DNA of 64,000 bases from Clostridium guangxiense (GTDB lineage: Bacteria > Bacillota > Clostridia > Clostridiales > Clostridiaceae), in NCBI RefSeq assembly GCF_021043395.1, contig NZ_JAJNKE010000003.1:110821-174820 (forward strand), read 5' to 3'. Position 1 is the stretch's first letter. The number at the start of each line of letters is the position of its first letter. The position numbers and the translations under genes were made by a program. The notes below the pieces were generated by a model that had not been told where the DNA came from, made no database searches, and saw only the letters and a list, made by a program, of their open reading frames with translations. Shown one piece after another: positions 49,637-57,240 of the stretch.

Positions 49637-51565
49637 ATGGCAGATACAGATTATGCAAGCTTAATAAGAACAGAGCCTAACGCAGCAATAATGAGAGAAG
49701 AAATAGCAAATGGAATTGAACAATCACAAAATGATGCAAGTAATGCAGTAAATACAGCTGAAAACGCAAATAATACAGTTAATATAGTTAACGAAAGAGT
49801 AGATGAAATTATAGCACATGGTGCTGATGGATCACTCGAAGAACTTGTTGATATTAGAAATCGTGGTGACGGTACAGTAGCAACTACGGCAGGAGATCGT
49901 GTTAGAGAATTAGGTTCGCAATTGGCAGAAAAGGTTAACCAAGCAGATTTAAATACAACTAATGCAAATGTTCGTACGAACACAGAGAATATAACAAGTT
50001 TACAAAATAATAAAGCAGAAAACTCAACGGTATCTTCATTACAAACACAAGTAGCAAGTTTAGCAAGTGGAGCACCTCAAGCGGTATCATTAGTTGCTAA
50101 TATGACAGACCATACTAAAAATTATGTATATACTGGTTCAGAAAGTGGATATACTTCTGGAAATTGGTATTATTGGAATGGAACAGCATGGATTTCAGGT
50201 GGTGTTTATCAAGCAACAGGGGTAGCAGATGATAGTATTACTCCTAAAAATTTAAATCAATTAATAACTGATGATTTGTATGCAAAAAGTATGGTATATA
50301 ATAATGCAGACACAACAAGTACAACAGGAACAACTTCTACTACAAGTAGATATTTTGGAAAAAATACAATACCAAGTGGAAGTATTATAGATGGTTATGT
50401 TGAAATACCTGTCCAAATTAATACAGGCTCAATTGCTGGAGTAATTGAATTATGGGAATTAGATAATGGAACGTTAACTAAAGTATATAGTAGCAATTTT
50501 AGTGGTAGTGATTCAACTGGAACAACTGTAAAGTTAAAATTAAAAGCAAAAATTTCATATAGAGCAAACAAAATAACTTATATGTCAATGTGTTTAACTT
50601 CAGTGGTTGGTTCAATAACAAAAGCATTTTTAGATACTGCAACAACAGGTGGATTATATATAGCTGATGTTTCTAGTGCAAGTTTATTGTTAACATCATT
50701 AACTGCATCAGCTACATTTGATCTAAGTGCAAATTTATTACTATATAAATATAAAAATACTAATATAAGTATAAAAAAAGGATATGCAATAGTTGATATA
50801 AATGGTAATGGTGATTATGTAAATCCAATTGATGCCGTAAACGCTGAATCAGAAGGAACACCAATATTCATAATGCCTGGTGAATATGATTGCTCTGCAA
50901 CTATTCAATGTCAAACAAAACGTATTGTATTAATTGGAATGGATAAAAATAAATGTATTTTGCTTTCTACAGATGGAAGATATTCTAATCCTGTTATTAA
51001 TGGTGCATGTGGTTATTTAGAAAATCTAACTGTATATTCTAAATATGTAAATGGAGTAAGCAATGAAATTGATACAAATACAACAGGTGCTTATGCTTTT
51101 CATTGTGATGCAGATTATTCGCTAGGAAAAGAATTGGAGTTCCATCATTGTAAATTAATTTCTGATTTCTTTCCAGCCCTTGGGTCAGGATTAAGAGAAA
51201 ATTTCAATTTAATATTAGATGACACTGAAGTAATATCTAATCAACCCGCAACTCGTGGAGGATATGCAACTACAGGAGGACTGGGAGCATTATATGTTCA
51301 TGATGCAGCAGGTGGTGCAGTTAATCAAAATTTAATAGTTCATAATTGTGTTATAAAATCAACACTTAAAAATGCATTATGTCTTTTTGACCAACAAATA
51401 TCTGGAGCAGATATGGACGTTGAATTTATTAATAGTGCTATATTTAGTGAAGCAAATGGACTGACTGATAATATTAATTGGCGAGGAGTTACAACTCCAT
51501 TTGGCGGGAATATACATTTAAAACCTATTTCATATGGTAATAATGTAACTATATTAAATGCTTAA
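49637..51565 (+). CDS. Tail fibre / receptor-binding protein with beta-helix
   Basis: A 642-residue protein. Residues 15-135 are a coiled-coil region rich in Asn/Ala heptads (NDASNAVNTAENANNTVNIVNERV, EKVNQADLNTTNANVRTNTENITSLQ). A region with small beta modules follows (TDHTKNYVYTGSESGYTSGNWYYWNGTAWI). From about 385 to the end is a pectate-lyase-like right-handed beta-helix (GNGDYVNPIDAVNAESEGTPIFIMPGEYDCSATIQCQTKRIVLIGMDKNKC cut here). This suggests a glycan-binding or depolymerising host-recognition protein. It stands between Dit and Tal, earlier than usual. Confidence 0.8.
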   Translation: MADTDYASLIRTEPNAAIMREEIANGIEQSQNDASNAVNTAENANNTVNIVNERVDEIIAHGADGSLEELVDIRNRGDGTVATTAGDRVRELGSQLAEKVNQADLNTTNANVRTNTENITSLQNNKAENSTVSSLQTQVASLASGAPQAVSLVANMTDHTKNYVYTGSESGYTSGNWYYWNGTAWISGGVYQATGVADDSITPKNLNQLITDDLYAKSMVYNNADTTSTTGTTSTTSRYFGKNTIPSGSIIDGYVEIPVQINTGSIAGVIELWELDNGTLTKVYSSNFSGSDSTGTTVKLKLKAKISYRANKITYMSMCLTSVVGSITKAFLDTATTGGLYIADVSSASLLLTSLTASATFDLSANLLLYKYKNTNISIKKGYAIVDINGNGDYVNPIDAVNAESEGTPIFIMPGEYDCSATIQCQTKRIVLIGMDKNKCILLSTDGRYSNPVINGACGYLENLTVYSKYVNGVSNEIDTNTTGAYAFHCDADYSLGKELEFHHCKLISDFFPALGSGLRENFNLILDDTEVISNQPATRGGYATTGGLGALYVHDAAGGAVNQNLIVHNCVIKSTLKNALCLFDQQISGADMDVEFINSAIFSEANGLTDNINWRGVTTPFGGNIHLKPISYGNNVTILNA

Positions 51566-51596
51566 TTTACAATAGAAATATAATACGAACTAACTT

Positions 51597-51636
51597 AAAA
51601 GAGTTTTAGGACAATCCTAAAGCTCTTTTTTAATAT
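51597..51636 (+). terminator. Hairpin between fibre and Tal genes
   Basis: AAAGAGTTTTAGGA pairs with TCCTAAAGCTCTTT (one mismatch), loop CAA, then TTTTT. Strong enough to end transcription, yet tail genes continue beyond it. Confidence 0.85.
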
Positions 51637-51658
51637 TCAAGAAAGGATGTGATAAATT

Positions 51659-53518
51659 TTGTATATTGTAACTATTCAAAACGGTACGGAAGAACCTATT
51701 ATAGTGCATGTACCAAGTCAAAACAACACGGCTCCACACTTGTTAAAAGCAGAGCTAGACGAAAAAGCTGGGGAAGTTACAAACTTTAAATTTACTATTC
51801 CTTGGGGCAATCCAGGTTATGATGAAATTTATGATTTAATTACTCTTGTCAAGGTAACTAAAATAGATACACAGGAAGTGATTTTTGAGGGTAGAGTATT
51901 TAACAGTATTAAAGATTTAAATGAAGATGGTCAAGTCTATATAGAGGTACAGGCGGAAAGTGAACTTATATACTTAAATGACAGCTTAGTAGGTGTGTGG
52001 GATATCCAAAGCATGAGTGTTTCTGACTTCTTTCAGAAAGTTATAGATAACCATAACAGCCAAGTTGGAACACTCGGGGACAAGCAATTTCAATTAGGAA
52101 GAATAGAAGTAACTGGCTCTATAACGGTTAAAACTAATAGAGAAAATTCTCTTAATACGCTTATAAATAATTGTTCTAACGTTTTCGGTGGTTATATAAG
52201 TTGCAGGAAGGAAAACGGAATAAGGTATATTGATTATCTTAAAAACTTAAATGGTACAAGTGCCGACATAGCCATTACAAAGAATATGAAGGGTGTAACT
52301 TTTTCCAAGGATGTTACTAACATAGCGACAAGGGTTTTTCCTATAGGCAAGGACAGCTTGGATATTACTTCCGTTAATAATGACATTGATTATATAGATA
52401 ACATAGAGGCACAACAACAGTATGGAGTAATATCGCAGACTTTAGAATTTAAAGATATCACAGATACAACAGAGCTCTTAAACTCTGCTAAAGCTAAATT
52501 AGATGATATTGCAAGGCCAACTTATAAATTATCAACTACAGTTTTAGATACTTCCCTTATAGGTTTGGATGCACAAAGCTTTTATTGTGGGACAGATACA
52601 AGGATTATGTGTCCTGTATTGGGGTTTGATGAATCCTTTACAATAATTGAAAAGGTAACGGATTTATTAAGCCCTCAAAATGCAAAATTAACTATAAACG
52701 ATAAATTTGGTGCAGATACAGACAGGCAGATAGCTCTACAGAGGACAGCTAACATTTTAAATGATATGTTAACCTCAGATAATAATATTAACGGCCTGTA
52801 CCTTGCCAATGTAGTGGATTTGCTTAAGTGCCAAATGAAAGCTATGGCAGATACAGCAGAAAAACAGCAAGCCAAAGCGATATTATTCGAGGATAGAGTT
52901 CCAAACTCACCAACATACGGAGCTATGGCACTAGGAACGCAAGGATTCATGATTGCAAGTGAAATAAAAAATGGTGATTGGGATTGGAAAACATTTGGTA
53001 CAGGTGCAGGATTTACAGCGGATTTGATTATTGCTGGAACTTTGCTAGCTGACAGAATAGCTGGTGGGACTTTGTCATCAAAAGATGGTTCATTAAAGAT
53101 TAATTTAGATAGTGGGCATTTCACATTTTTAAATAATACGCTTAAAGCTCTTGATTTATATAACAATAGCGTAGACTTTCATGATTGGTCAAATGATGGA
53201 GACGTTATTGGGAGCATTTCTAGCACCCATAATAATATTACTAGTAAAAGTGGCGTAAGTGTAGGAGTTAAAAACGGATGTTTACTCAATATCGGTACCA
53301 TGACAATGAATACAGACGGAACTTATACATTTAATCCACTCGTTGAAGTTGATTATACAGGGAGCGCTGCAAAGCTAAATTTGTATAATGATATACATGT
53401 ACAAGGAAACCTGTTCAATAGTGACAGCGACCAAGGGGAAAATGTAACTATAACTTTAAGTGATGGCTTTAAAATGGATTTCAAAAATGGGCTTCTCATA
53501 AAGAGTGGCAACTATTAG
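51659..53518 (+). CDS. Tail-associated protein (Tal / prophage endopeptidase tail)
   Basis: Base of the tail tip, 619 residues. The first 370 residues are of the gp18/Tal type: HLLKAELDEKAGEVTNFKFTIPWGNPGYDEI, EGRVFNSIKDLNEDGQVYIEVQAESELIYLNDS, and GVTFSKDVTNIATRVFPIGKD. The C-terminal 250 residues contain helices and a beta-rich end with GGTLSSKDGSLKINLDSGHF. No peptidase motif was recognised. TTG start with AAAGGATG upstream. Confidence 0.85.
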   Translation: MYIVTIQNGTEEPIIVHVPSQNNTAPHLLKAELDEKAGEVTNFKFTIPWGNPGYDEIYDLITLVKVTKIDTQEVIFEGRVFNSIKDLNEDGQVYIEVQAESELIYLNDSLVGVWDIQSMSVSDFFQKVIDNHNSQVGTLGDKQFQLGRIEVTGSITVKTNRENSLNTLINNCSNVFGGYISCRKENGIRYIDYLKNLNGTSADIAITKNMKGVTFSKDVTNIATRVFPIGKDSLDITSVNNDIDYIDNIEAQQQYGVISQTLEFKDITDTTELLNSAKAKLDDIARPTYKLSTTVLDTSLIGLDAQSFYCGTDTRIMCPVLGFDESFTIIEKVTDLLSPQNAKLTINDKFGADTDRQIALQRTANILNDMLTSDNNINGLYLANVVDLLKCQMKAMADTAEKQQAKAILFEDRVPNSPTYGAMALGTQGFMIASEIKNGDWDWKTFGTGAGFTADLIIAGTLLADRIAGGTLSSKDGSLKINLDSGHFTFLNNTLKALDLYNNSVDFHDWSNDGDVIGSISSTHNNITSKSGVSVGVKNGCLLNIGTMTMNTDGTYTFNPLVEVDYTGSAAKLNLYNDIHVQGNLFNSDSDQGENVTITLSDGFKMDFKNGLLIKSGNY

Positions 53519-53528
53519 GAGGTGCAAC

Positions 53529-53810
53529 ATGGATAATGTGACAATAGGTGTTATATGCTCCGTGCTAGGGGTAATAGTAAGTGCTTTCACTATTACTAGA
53601 TTATATAAGCAAGATACAAAAAAAGATACTGAGGTGTCTACAGAATTAAAAACACAACTAAATTACATAAGTAAAGGGGTTGATGATATTAGATTAGACA
53701 TAAAGGCTCAAGCAAATAAAATTGATGCTATTGTTGAAAGAGTTACTAGAGTTGAGGAAAGCATAAAATCAGCACATCACAGAATAGATAATTTAGAGGA
53801 AGGGAAGTAA
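53529..53810 (+). CDS. XhlA-like membrane protein of the lysis module
   Basis: A 93-residue protein: one transmembrane helix at residues 4-24 (VTIGVICSVLGVIVSAFTI) then a coiled coil (TELKTQLNYISKGVDDIRLDIKAQANKIDAIVERVTRVEESI). This layout matches haemolysin XhlA-like phage proteins that act beside holins. AGGAGG lies before the ATG, inside the end of the tal gene's downstream gap. Confidence 0.72.
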   Translation: MDNVTIGVICSVLGVIVSAFTITRLYKQDTKKDTEVSTELKTQLNYISKGVDDIRLDIKAQANKIDAIVERVTRVEESIKSAHHRIDNLEEGK

Positions 53811-53817
53811 TAATAAA

Positions 53818-54798
53818 ATGTTAAAAAATAAAATAATAGCTTTGCTAACAGCAGTAGTTTTATCTACTGCCTTTTTTATGCCTGTAAATGCACGAGCACA
53901 GACATATAAGGGTATAGATATTTATGAGTATGATGATATTGAAAACTGGAATACTGTTAAAAACAATGGTGTCTCTGTGGTAATCCAAAAGGCCACACAA
54001 GGAATTGCCCATAATGATAGCTTACTTAATTATAGGTATCCAAGGATATTACAAGCAGGGCTAAAAATAGGATATTATCATTATGCGGATCATACAGGAA
54101 GTGCATCACAACAAGCGGAGCATTTTTTAAATAGAGTCCAAGGATTACATTCAGATACTGTTCTATTCTTAGATATAGAGAATGAGAGTGATTGGACAAA
54201 GGGAGACGCAATTAACTTTACTAATGAGTTTACTTCTTATGTGAAGTCAAGAGGCTATTCTATAGGGATTTATACTGGCTTAAGCTTTTTCTATGAATAT
54301 TTACATGGAAGTATTTCAAATGATATACCAGTATGGCTTGCTTCTTATGGAAGGCGACCACAACAGTATCCTAATGGTGTTAGTTGGCAGTATGCAGAAA
54401 CTGAGACTATGAGTGGAATTGTCGGTTATGTTGATGGAGACTATTTTAATGATAGTGTTTTTGCTGGACAAGCACCGCAGCAGACAAGCAACTCAACTAC
54501 GCAGTCAAATGCAGATACATCTGTTTCAACCTTACAAAGCGAATTAAACAGTCAAGGTTATGGCAATCTTAAGGTTGACAATATTGCAGGAAGAAGAACA
54601 TTATCAGCTTGTCCAACTATTCACAGAGGTTCAAGAGGCAATATTACAAAGTGGATTCAACAGAGGTTAGGGATGTATGCAGATGGAATAAATGGTTATC
54701 AAACTCAAAGAGTTATTAAATCATTTCAAAGAGCTCATGGGTTGCATGCAGACGGAATTGTCGGACATAACACATGGAGAGCACTATTGGGGCTATAG
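53818..54798 (+). CDS. Secreted GH25 endolysin with peptidoglycan-binding domain
   Basis: Muramidase that cuts host peptidoglycan at lysis. Residues 1-28 form a Sec signal peptide (LKNKIIALLTAVVLSTAFFMPVNARAQ). The GH25 domain spans 30-215 with GIDIYEYD (Asp34) and VLFLDIENESD (Asp119, Glu121) as the acidic catalytic site. A Ser/Thr/Gln linker precedes a PG_binding_1-like domain (NITKWIQQRLGMYADGINGYQTQRVIKSFQRAHGL). Phage endolysins usually lack a signal peptide and rely on a holin, so this is unusual. Confidence 0.9.
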   Translation: MLKNKIIALLTAVVLSTAFFMPVNARAQTYKGIDIYEYDDIENWNTVKNNGVSVVIQKATQGIAHNDSLLNYRYPRILQAGLKIGYYHYADHTGSASQQAEHFLNRVQGLHSDTVLFLDIENESDWTKGDAINFTNEFTSYVKSRGYSIGIYTGLSFFYEYLHGSISNDIPVWLASYGRRPQQYPNGVSWQYAETETMSGIVGYVDGDYFNDSVFAGQAPQQTSNSTTQSNADTSVSTLQSELNSQGYGNLKVDNIAGRRTLSACPTIHRGSRGNITKWIQQRLGMYADGINGYQTQRVIKSFQRAHGLHADGIVGHNTWRALLGL

Positions 54799-54846
54799 GG
54801 ATATAACTCTTTTTAATAAAAAAATAAAATTTTGGAGGAATGAAAA

Positions 54847-55428
54847 ATGTCAAATAATACTTTATATCTTACAATAGGTGGTTCAGTTGGAGTAATAGCA
54901 ATAATTATATTAGCTGGGTACTTAAAATATAAGGGAGTGAATATATTGGGATTTGTACAAAAATTAAAATCAATCTTTACAACAGCAGAGACTTACACTA
55001 AAGCAGCAGAAGGATTAACGGAAGGAAAAGCAAATCAAATTTTGCAGGCAGCAGATGTATTTGAAAAGTTAGGGATTGAAGGTGCAACATATGCTGAACA
55101 GATGCTATTATCTATGCAGATACAAAACGACACAGACGGATCACAACGAAGAGAGCTAGCTCAAAAATATATCTATGCATTTTTACAAGCTCATGGAATA
55201 GCCATTACGGATGATATAAAAACTATAGTTCAAGGTATAGTGGAAAAAACAGTTTTGTCGGACAAGACAATTGAGGAAATAAATAAAAAGATAGATGATC
55301 TTATTAATACAAAGGTTGCAGCTCTTCAAAGTGAAGTTTCTTCACTTGCAGATACTAATACCAAACTTACAGCAGAAAATCAAACTTTAAACGAAAAGCT
55401 TGCTAATGTAGCGGCACAAATGAAATAA
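54847..55428 (+). CDS. Holin, LLH family-like
   Basis: A 193-residue protein. Residues 6-27 form one transmembrane helix (LYLTIGGSVGVIAIIILAGYLKY). The rest is amphipathic helices (YTKAAEGLTEGKANQILQAADVFEKLGIEGATYAEQMLLSMQI) like LLH-type phage holins, ending in a coiled coil (LQSEVSSLADTNTKLTAENQTLNEKLANV). It lies after the endolysin gene, completing the lysis module. Confidence 0.72.
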   Translation: MSNNTLYLTIGGSVGVIAIIILAGYLKYKGVNILGFVQKLKSIFTTAETYTKAAEGLTEGKANQILQAADVFEKLGIEGATYAEQMLLSMQIQNDTDGSQRRELAQKYIYAFLQAHGIAITDDIKTIVQGIVEKTVLSDKTIEEINKKIDDLINTKVAALQSEVSSLADTNTKLTAENQTLNEKLANVAAQMK

Positions 55429-55432
55429 TTTT

Positions 55433-55468
55433 AAGCCTAGGGTATTATGTCCTAGGCTTTATTTTTTT
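55433..55468 (+). terminator. Terminator of the late operon
   Basis: AAGCCTAGG and CCTAGGCTT form a perfect 9-bp G+C-rich stem with a 9-base loop and ATTTTTTT after it, directly behind the holin gene. Confidence 0.95.
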
Positions 55469-55474
55469 GCCTAA

Positions 55475-55505
55475 TTTTGTTACAATTAAACCAACAATAT
55501 ACATA
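55475..55505 (+). promoter_or_regulatory. Putative promoter of the Zn-ribbon accessory gene
   Basis: TTGTTA (55,477-55,482) and TACATA (55,500-55,505) are 17 bases apart, just after the late-operon terminator and 16 bases before the next gene. The -10 is weak; this gene could be an independent unit expressed in the lysogen. Confidence 0.45.
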
Positions 55506-55521
55506 AGTAAGGGGGATTGTT

Positions 55522-56175
55522 ATGGAGAAGATAAATATCTTTGGTTTTGGATATAGAAAAGTTGATGTATATACTAAGAACGATAGTGAAATAGATGAGG
55601 ACTTTATAGGAAATGTATTCTTTGATGCTGAATATTTCTTTAAAGTATTTGAGCTATATAAGATACCTGGTATGGGTGGATACTTAGACGGAATATCGAG
55701 ATATGTTAATAAAGAAAATGAGCATTTTATAAAAGGCATAAACAAGATGTTAATTAATGAAAATGGTGTATTAGATTTACTGCAGCATGGATATTTTAAT
55801 GAAAAGAAAGCGCATAAATATTTTGATAAAATAGTTGAATCAGTGAAACAAATAACAGGTGACAGTTCATATAATCCGGAATTTAGATTTAACAGTAAGA
55901 GCGGTTTACAGAGATTTAAGGATAGCTATAATTATGAACAAAATAAGATTGATGCTGAAAAAGAAAGACGAGCACAAGAACCAATTAGGTGCCCTAAATG
56001 TGGATCAACTCAAATAGCAGCCGACAAAAAGGGTTTTGGTATTGGAAAAGCAGTTGTGGGTGATTTAGTTGCTGGACCTATAGGTGGATTAGTAACGGGC
56101 TCTATTGGTAAGGATAAAGTAATAATTACTTGTCTTAATTGCGGGCATAAGTGGAAAGCTGGTAAGAGGAAATAA
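55522..56175 (+). CDS. Accessory protein with glycine-zipper Zn-ribbon tail
   Basis: A 217-residue protein. The N-terminal 150 residues are helical and of unknown family (EDFIGNVFFDAEYFFKVFELYKIPGMGGYLDG). The C-terminus is a zinc ribbon: CPKCGS at about 157-162, and CLNCGHKWKAG at the end. Between the two Cys pairs lies a Gly-rich hydrophobic zipper (GIGKAVVGDLVAGPIGGLVTGSIG), a known pattern in small Firmicute accessory proteins. It stands alone between the late terminator and a leftward repressor, so it is likely a moron. Confidence 0.65.
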   Translation: MEKINIFGFGYRKVDVYTKNDSEIDEDFIGNVFFDAEYFFKVFELYKIPGMGGYLDGISRYVNKENEHFIKGINKMLINENGVLDLLQHGYFNEKKAHKYFDKIVESVKQITGDSSYNPEFRFNSKSGLQRFKDSYNYEQNKIDAEKERRAQEPIRCPKCGSTQIAADKKGFGIGKAVVGDLVAGPIGGLVTGSIGKDKVIITCLNCGHKWKAGKRK

Positions 56176-56203
56176 GGAGCATTAACGCTGCTCCTTTTTC
56201 TTA
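56174..56203 (+). terminator. Terminator after the Zn-ribbon gene
   Basis: GGAGCA and TGCTCC pair around TTAACGC, followed by TTTTTCTT. It overlaps the stop of the rightward gene and of the leftward ribbon-helix-helix gene. Confidence 0.8.
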
Positions 56204-56337
56204 TGCTCTGCATACCATTTTGCTAGAAGTTCATTCAATAAAGCTGATAAACTTTTTTTATCAAATTCTTTTATAAGTAACACCTGGACATCTTCTTTTA
56301 ATTGTGGTTCTAAATACACTGTAGTTTTTTCATTCAT
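56182..56337 (-). CDS. Ribbon-helix-helix DNA-binding protein
   Basis: A 51-residue protein: EKTTVYLEPQLKEDVQVLLIKEF and SLSALLNELLAKWYAEHKKK fit an RHH fold with strand then two helices. A GAGGTGCTG site lies before the ATG. It is leftward next to an XRE regulator, forming a small right-end regulatory pair. Confidence 0.65.
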   Translation of the reverse strand: MNEKTTVYLEPQLKEDVQVLLIKEFDKKSLSALLNELLAKWYAEHKKKEQR

Positions 56338-56408
56338 AATCAGCACCTCATAGACATTCTACAAAATGCCATTCTAACATCATACCGTTATGACGCCATG
56401 ACGCCACA

Positions 56409-56669
56409 CTATTTAAAAAAATTTTTGTTACAAGTATTAAAACAATTATAGTCACACCCTATGTTATATCTTACTAATACATGCGGACAAATGTCTAAAG
56501 CTCTAGCAATTCTAAATGTTACTCGTAATGTAGGACTTTTTATTTTTGGATGTCCACGCTCCAGTTCACTTATATAGGCTTGTCTTAACTTTGCTTTTCG
56601 TGCCAGCTCTTTTTGGGTCATTCCTCTAAGTACTCTATATTCTCTTATTAACAATATGTATACTTCCAA
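56409..56669 (-). CDS. XRE-family regulator at the prophage right end
   Basis: An 86-residue protein: EYRVLRGMTQKELARKAKLRQAYISELERGHPKIKSPTL is a Cro/CI helix-turn-helix, followed by RVTFRIARALDICPHVLV and a Cys/Asn-rich tail. The likely start is TTG at 56,669 with AAGGAGG 9 bases upstream; a longer reading to 56,726 lacks a site. It may autoregulate through the palindromes in the divergent region to its right. Confidence 0.75.
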   Translation of the reverse strand: MEVYILLIREYRVLRGMTQKELARKAKLRQAYISELERGHPKIKSPTLRVTFRIARALDICPHVLVRYNIGCDYNCFNTCNKNFFK

Positions 56670-56699
56670 TTTCAATCCCTCCTTATTTAAATAATATAT

Positions 56700-56770
56700 T
56701 AAATTACGACATTTTTCTACATACAAAACATGGAATTTGTCGTAAATATAACTGTCAGTTATATTTATAT
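56700..56770. promoter_or_regulatory. Divergent control region with large palindromes
   Basis: TACGACA (56,705-56,711) and TGTCGTA (56,738-56,744) are an inverted pair. AAATATAACTG-T-CAGTTATATTT (56,744-56,766) is a perfect 23-bp palindrome. Both lie between the leftward XRE gene and the rightward 62-residue gene, as operators would. Confidence 0.65.
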
Positions 56771-56830
56771 GTAGTATGATTTAAATATAGGTAATGCATT
56801 GCTGATTTTTACAATAAGGGAGAATAGCAC

Positions 56831-57019
56831 ATGGAGAAAACTAAGTTTTATCATTTTAAATATAGTGGAAGGAAAATAATATTAGGATATTGTAATTATA
56901 GTTTTGATTGGTATACTATAAAAAAGAACGGAGCTATTATAATATTTATTAATAATAATTTAGATAATAAATTAAAAAGTAAGATATTGCACAAGGCTAT
57001 TAGGAAGGCTTATACGTAA
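56831..57019 (+). CDS. Right-end prophage protein of unknown function
   Basis: A 62-residue basic protein with many aromatic and Asn residues and a hydrophobic run (GAIIIFINNNL). The ATG follows AAGGGAG by 11 bases. It is divergent from the XRE regulator gene and the last phage gene before attR. Function unknown. Confidence 0.5.
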   Translation: MEKTKFYHFKYSGRKIILGYCNYSFDWYTIKKNGAIIIFINNNLDNKLKSKILHKAIRKAYT

Positions 57020-57198
57020 AAGATGGTGGCAAAAATCAATTTGCCACCTTAGTGCCACTAGTGTACGCCCTTAATTAAAATTCAATGCAAATCAAAGCCT
57101 TTTAATTAATTTTTTAGTTTCAAAACAAAGCTAAAAAATGCAACGCTTAACCGCTTATAATCTTTTAAAATATTTCAATACAAAAATCTTATTCAAAT
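57020..57198. other. attR-side non-coding region with putative integrase arm sites
   Basis: TTGCCACC and GTGCCACTA near 57,040-57,060 and AACCGCTTAT at 57,149-57,158 mirror sites next to attL. No gene is seen. The rest is A+T-rich. Confidence 0.5.
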
Positions 57199-57215
57199 AC
57201 TAAAGGTTTTAGAAA
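57199..57215. repeat. attR core (17-bp direct repeat)
   Basis: ACTAAAGGTTTTAGAAA, identical to 17,675-17,691. The sequence after it continues as the original 3' end of hydE. Confidence 0.93.
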
Positions 57216-57240
57216 AGGAAAGACTCAAGAAGTAGTTTAG
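57199..57240 (+). pseudogene. hydE: Stranded native 3' end of hydE
   Basis: Reading ACT AAA GGT TTT AGA from the repeat continues AAA GGA AAG ACT CAA GAA GTA GTT TAG, that is TKGFRKGKTQEVV and stop. It is the natural C-terminus that integration separated from the gene. Its stop codon overlaps the end of the convergent TIM-barrel gene by 3 bases. It has no start and should be silent. Confidence 0.88.

Larger units (their letters stand above)
17675..57215. mobile_element. Integrated siphovirus-type prophage, ~39.5 kb
   Basis: A complete-looking temperate phage bounded by the 17-bp direct repeat ACTAAAGGTTTTAGAAA at 17,675-17,691 and 57,199-57,215. Gene order is integrase, repressor, early small genes, replication, terminase, portal, MuF, scaffold, capsid, connectors, tail, lysis and accessory genes. 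Late genes resemble SPP1/TP901-like siphoviruses (SPP1 gp6-type portal, MuF, gp6/gp10-type connectors, tape measure of 723 residues, Dit and Tal). Every expected structural module is present. The integrase reading frame is broken by two bases, which may prevent excision in this sequence. Confidence 0.95.
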
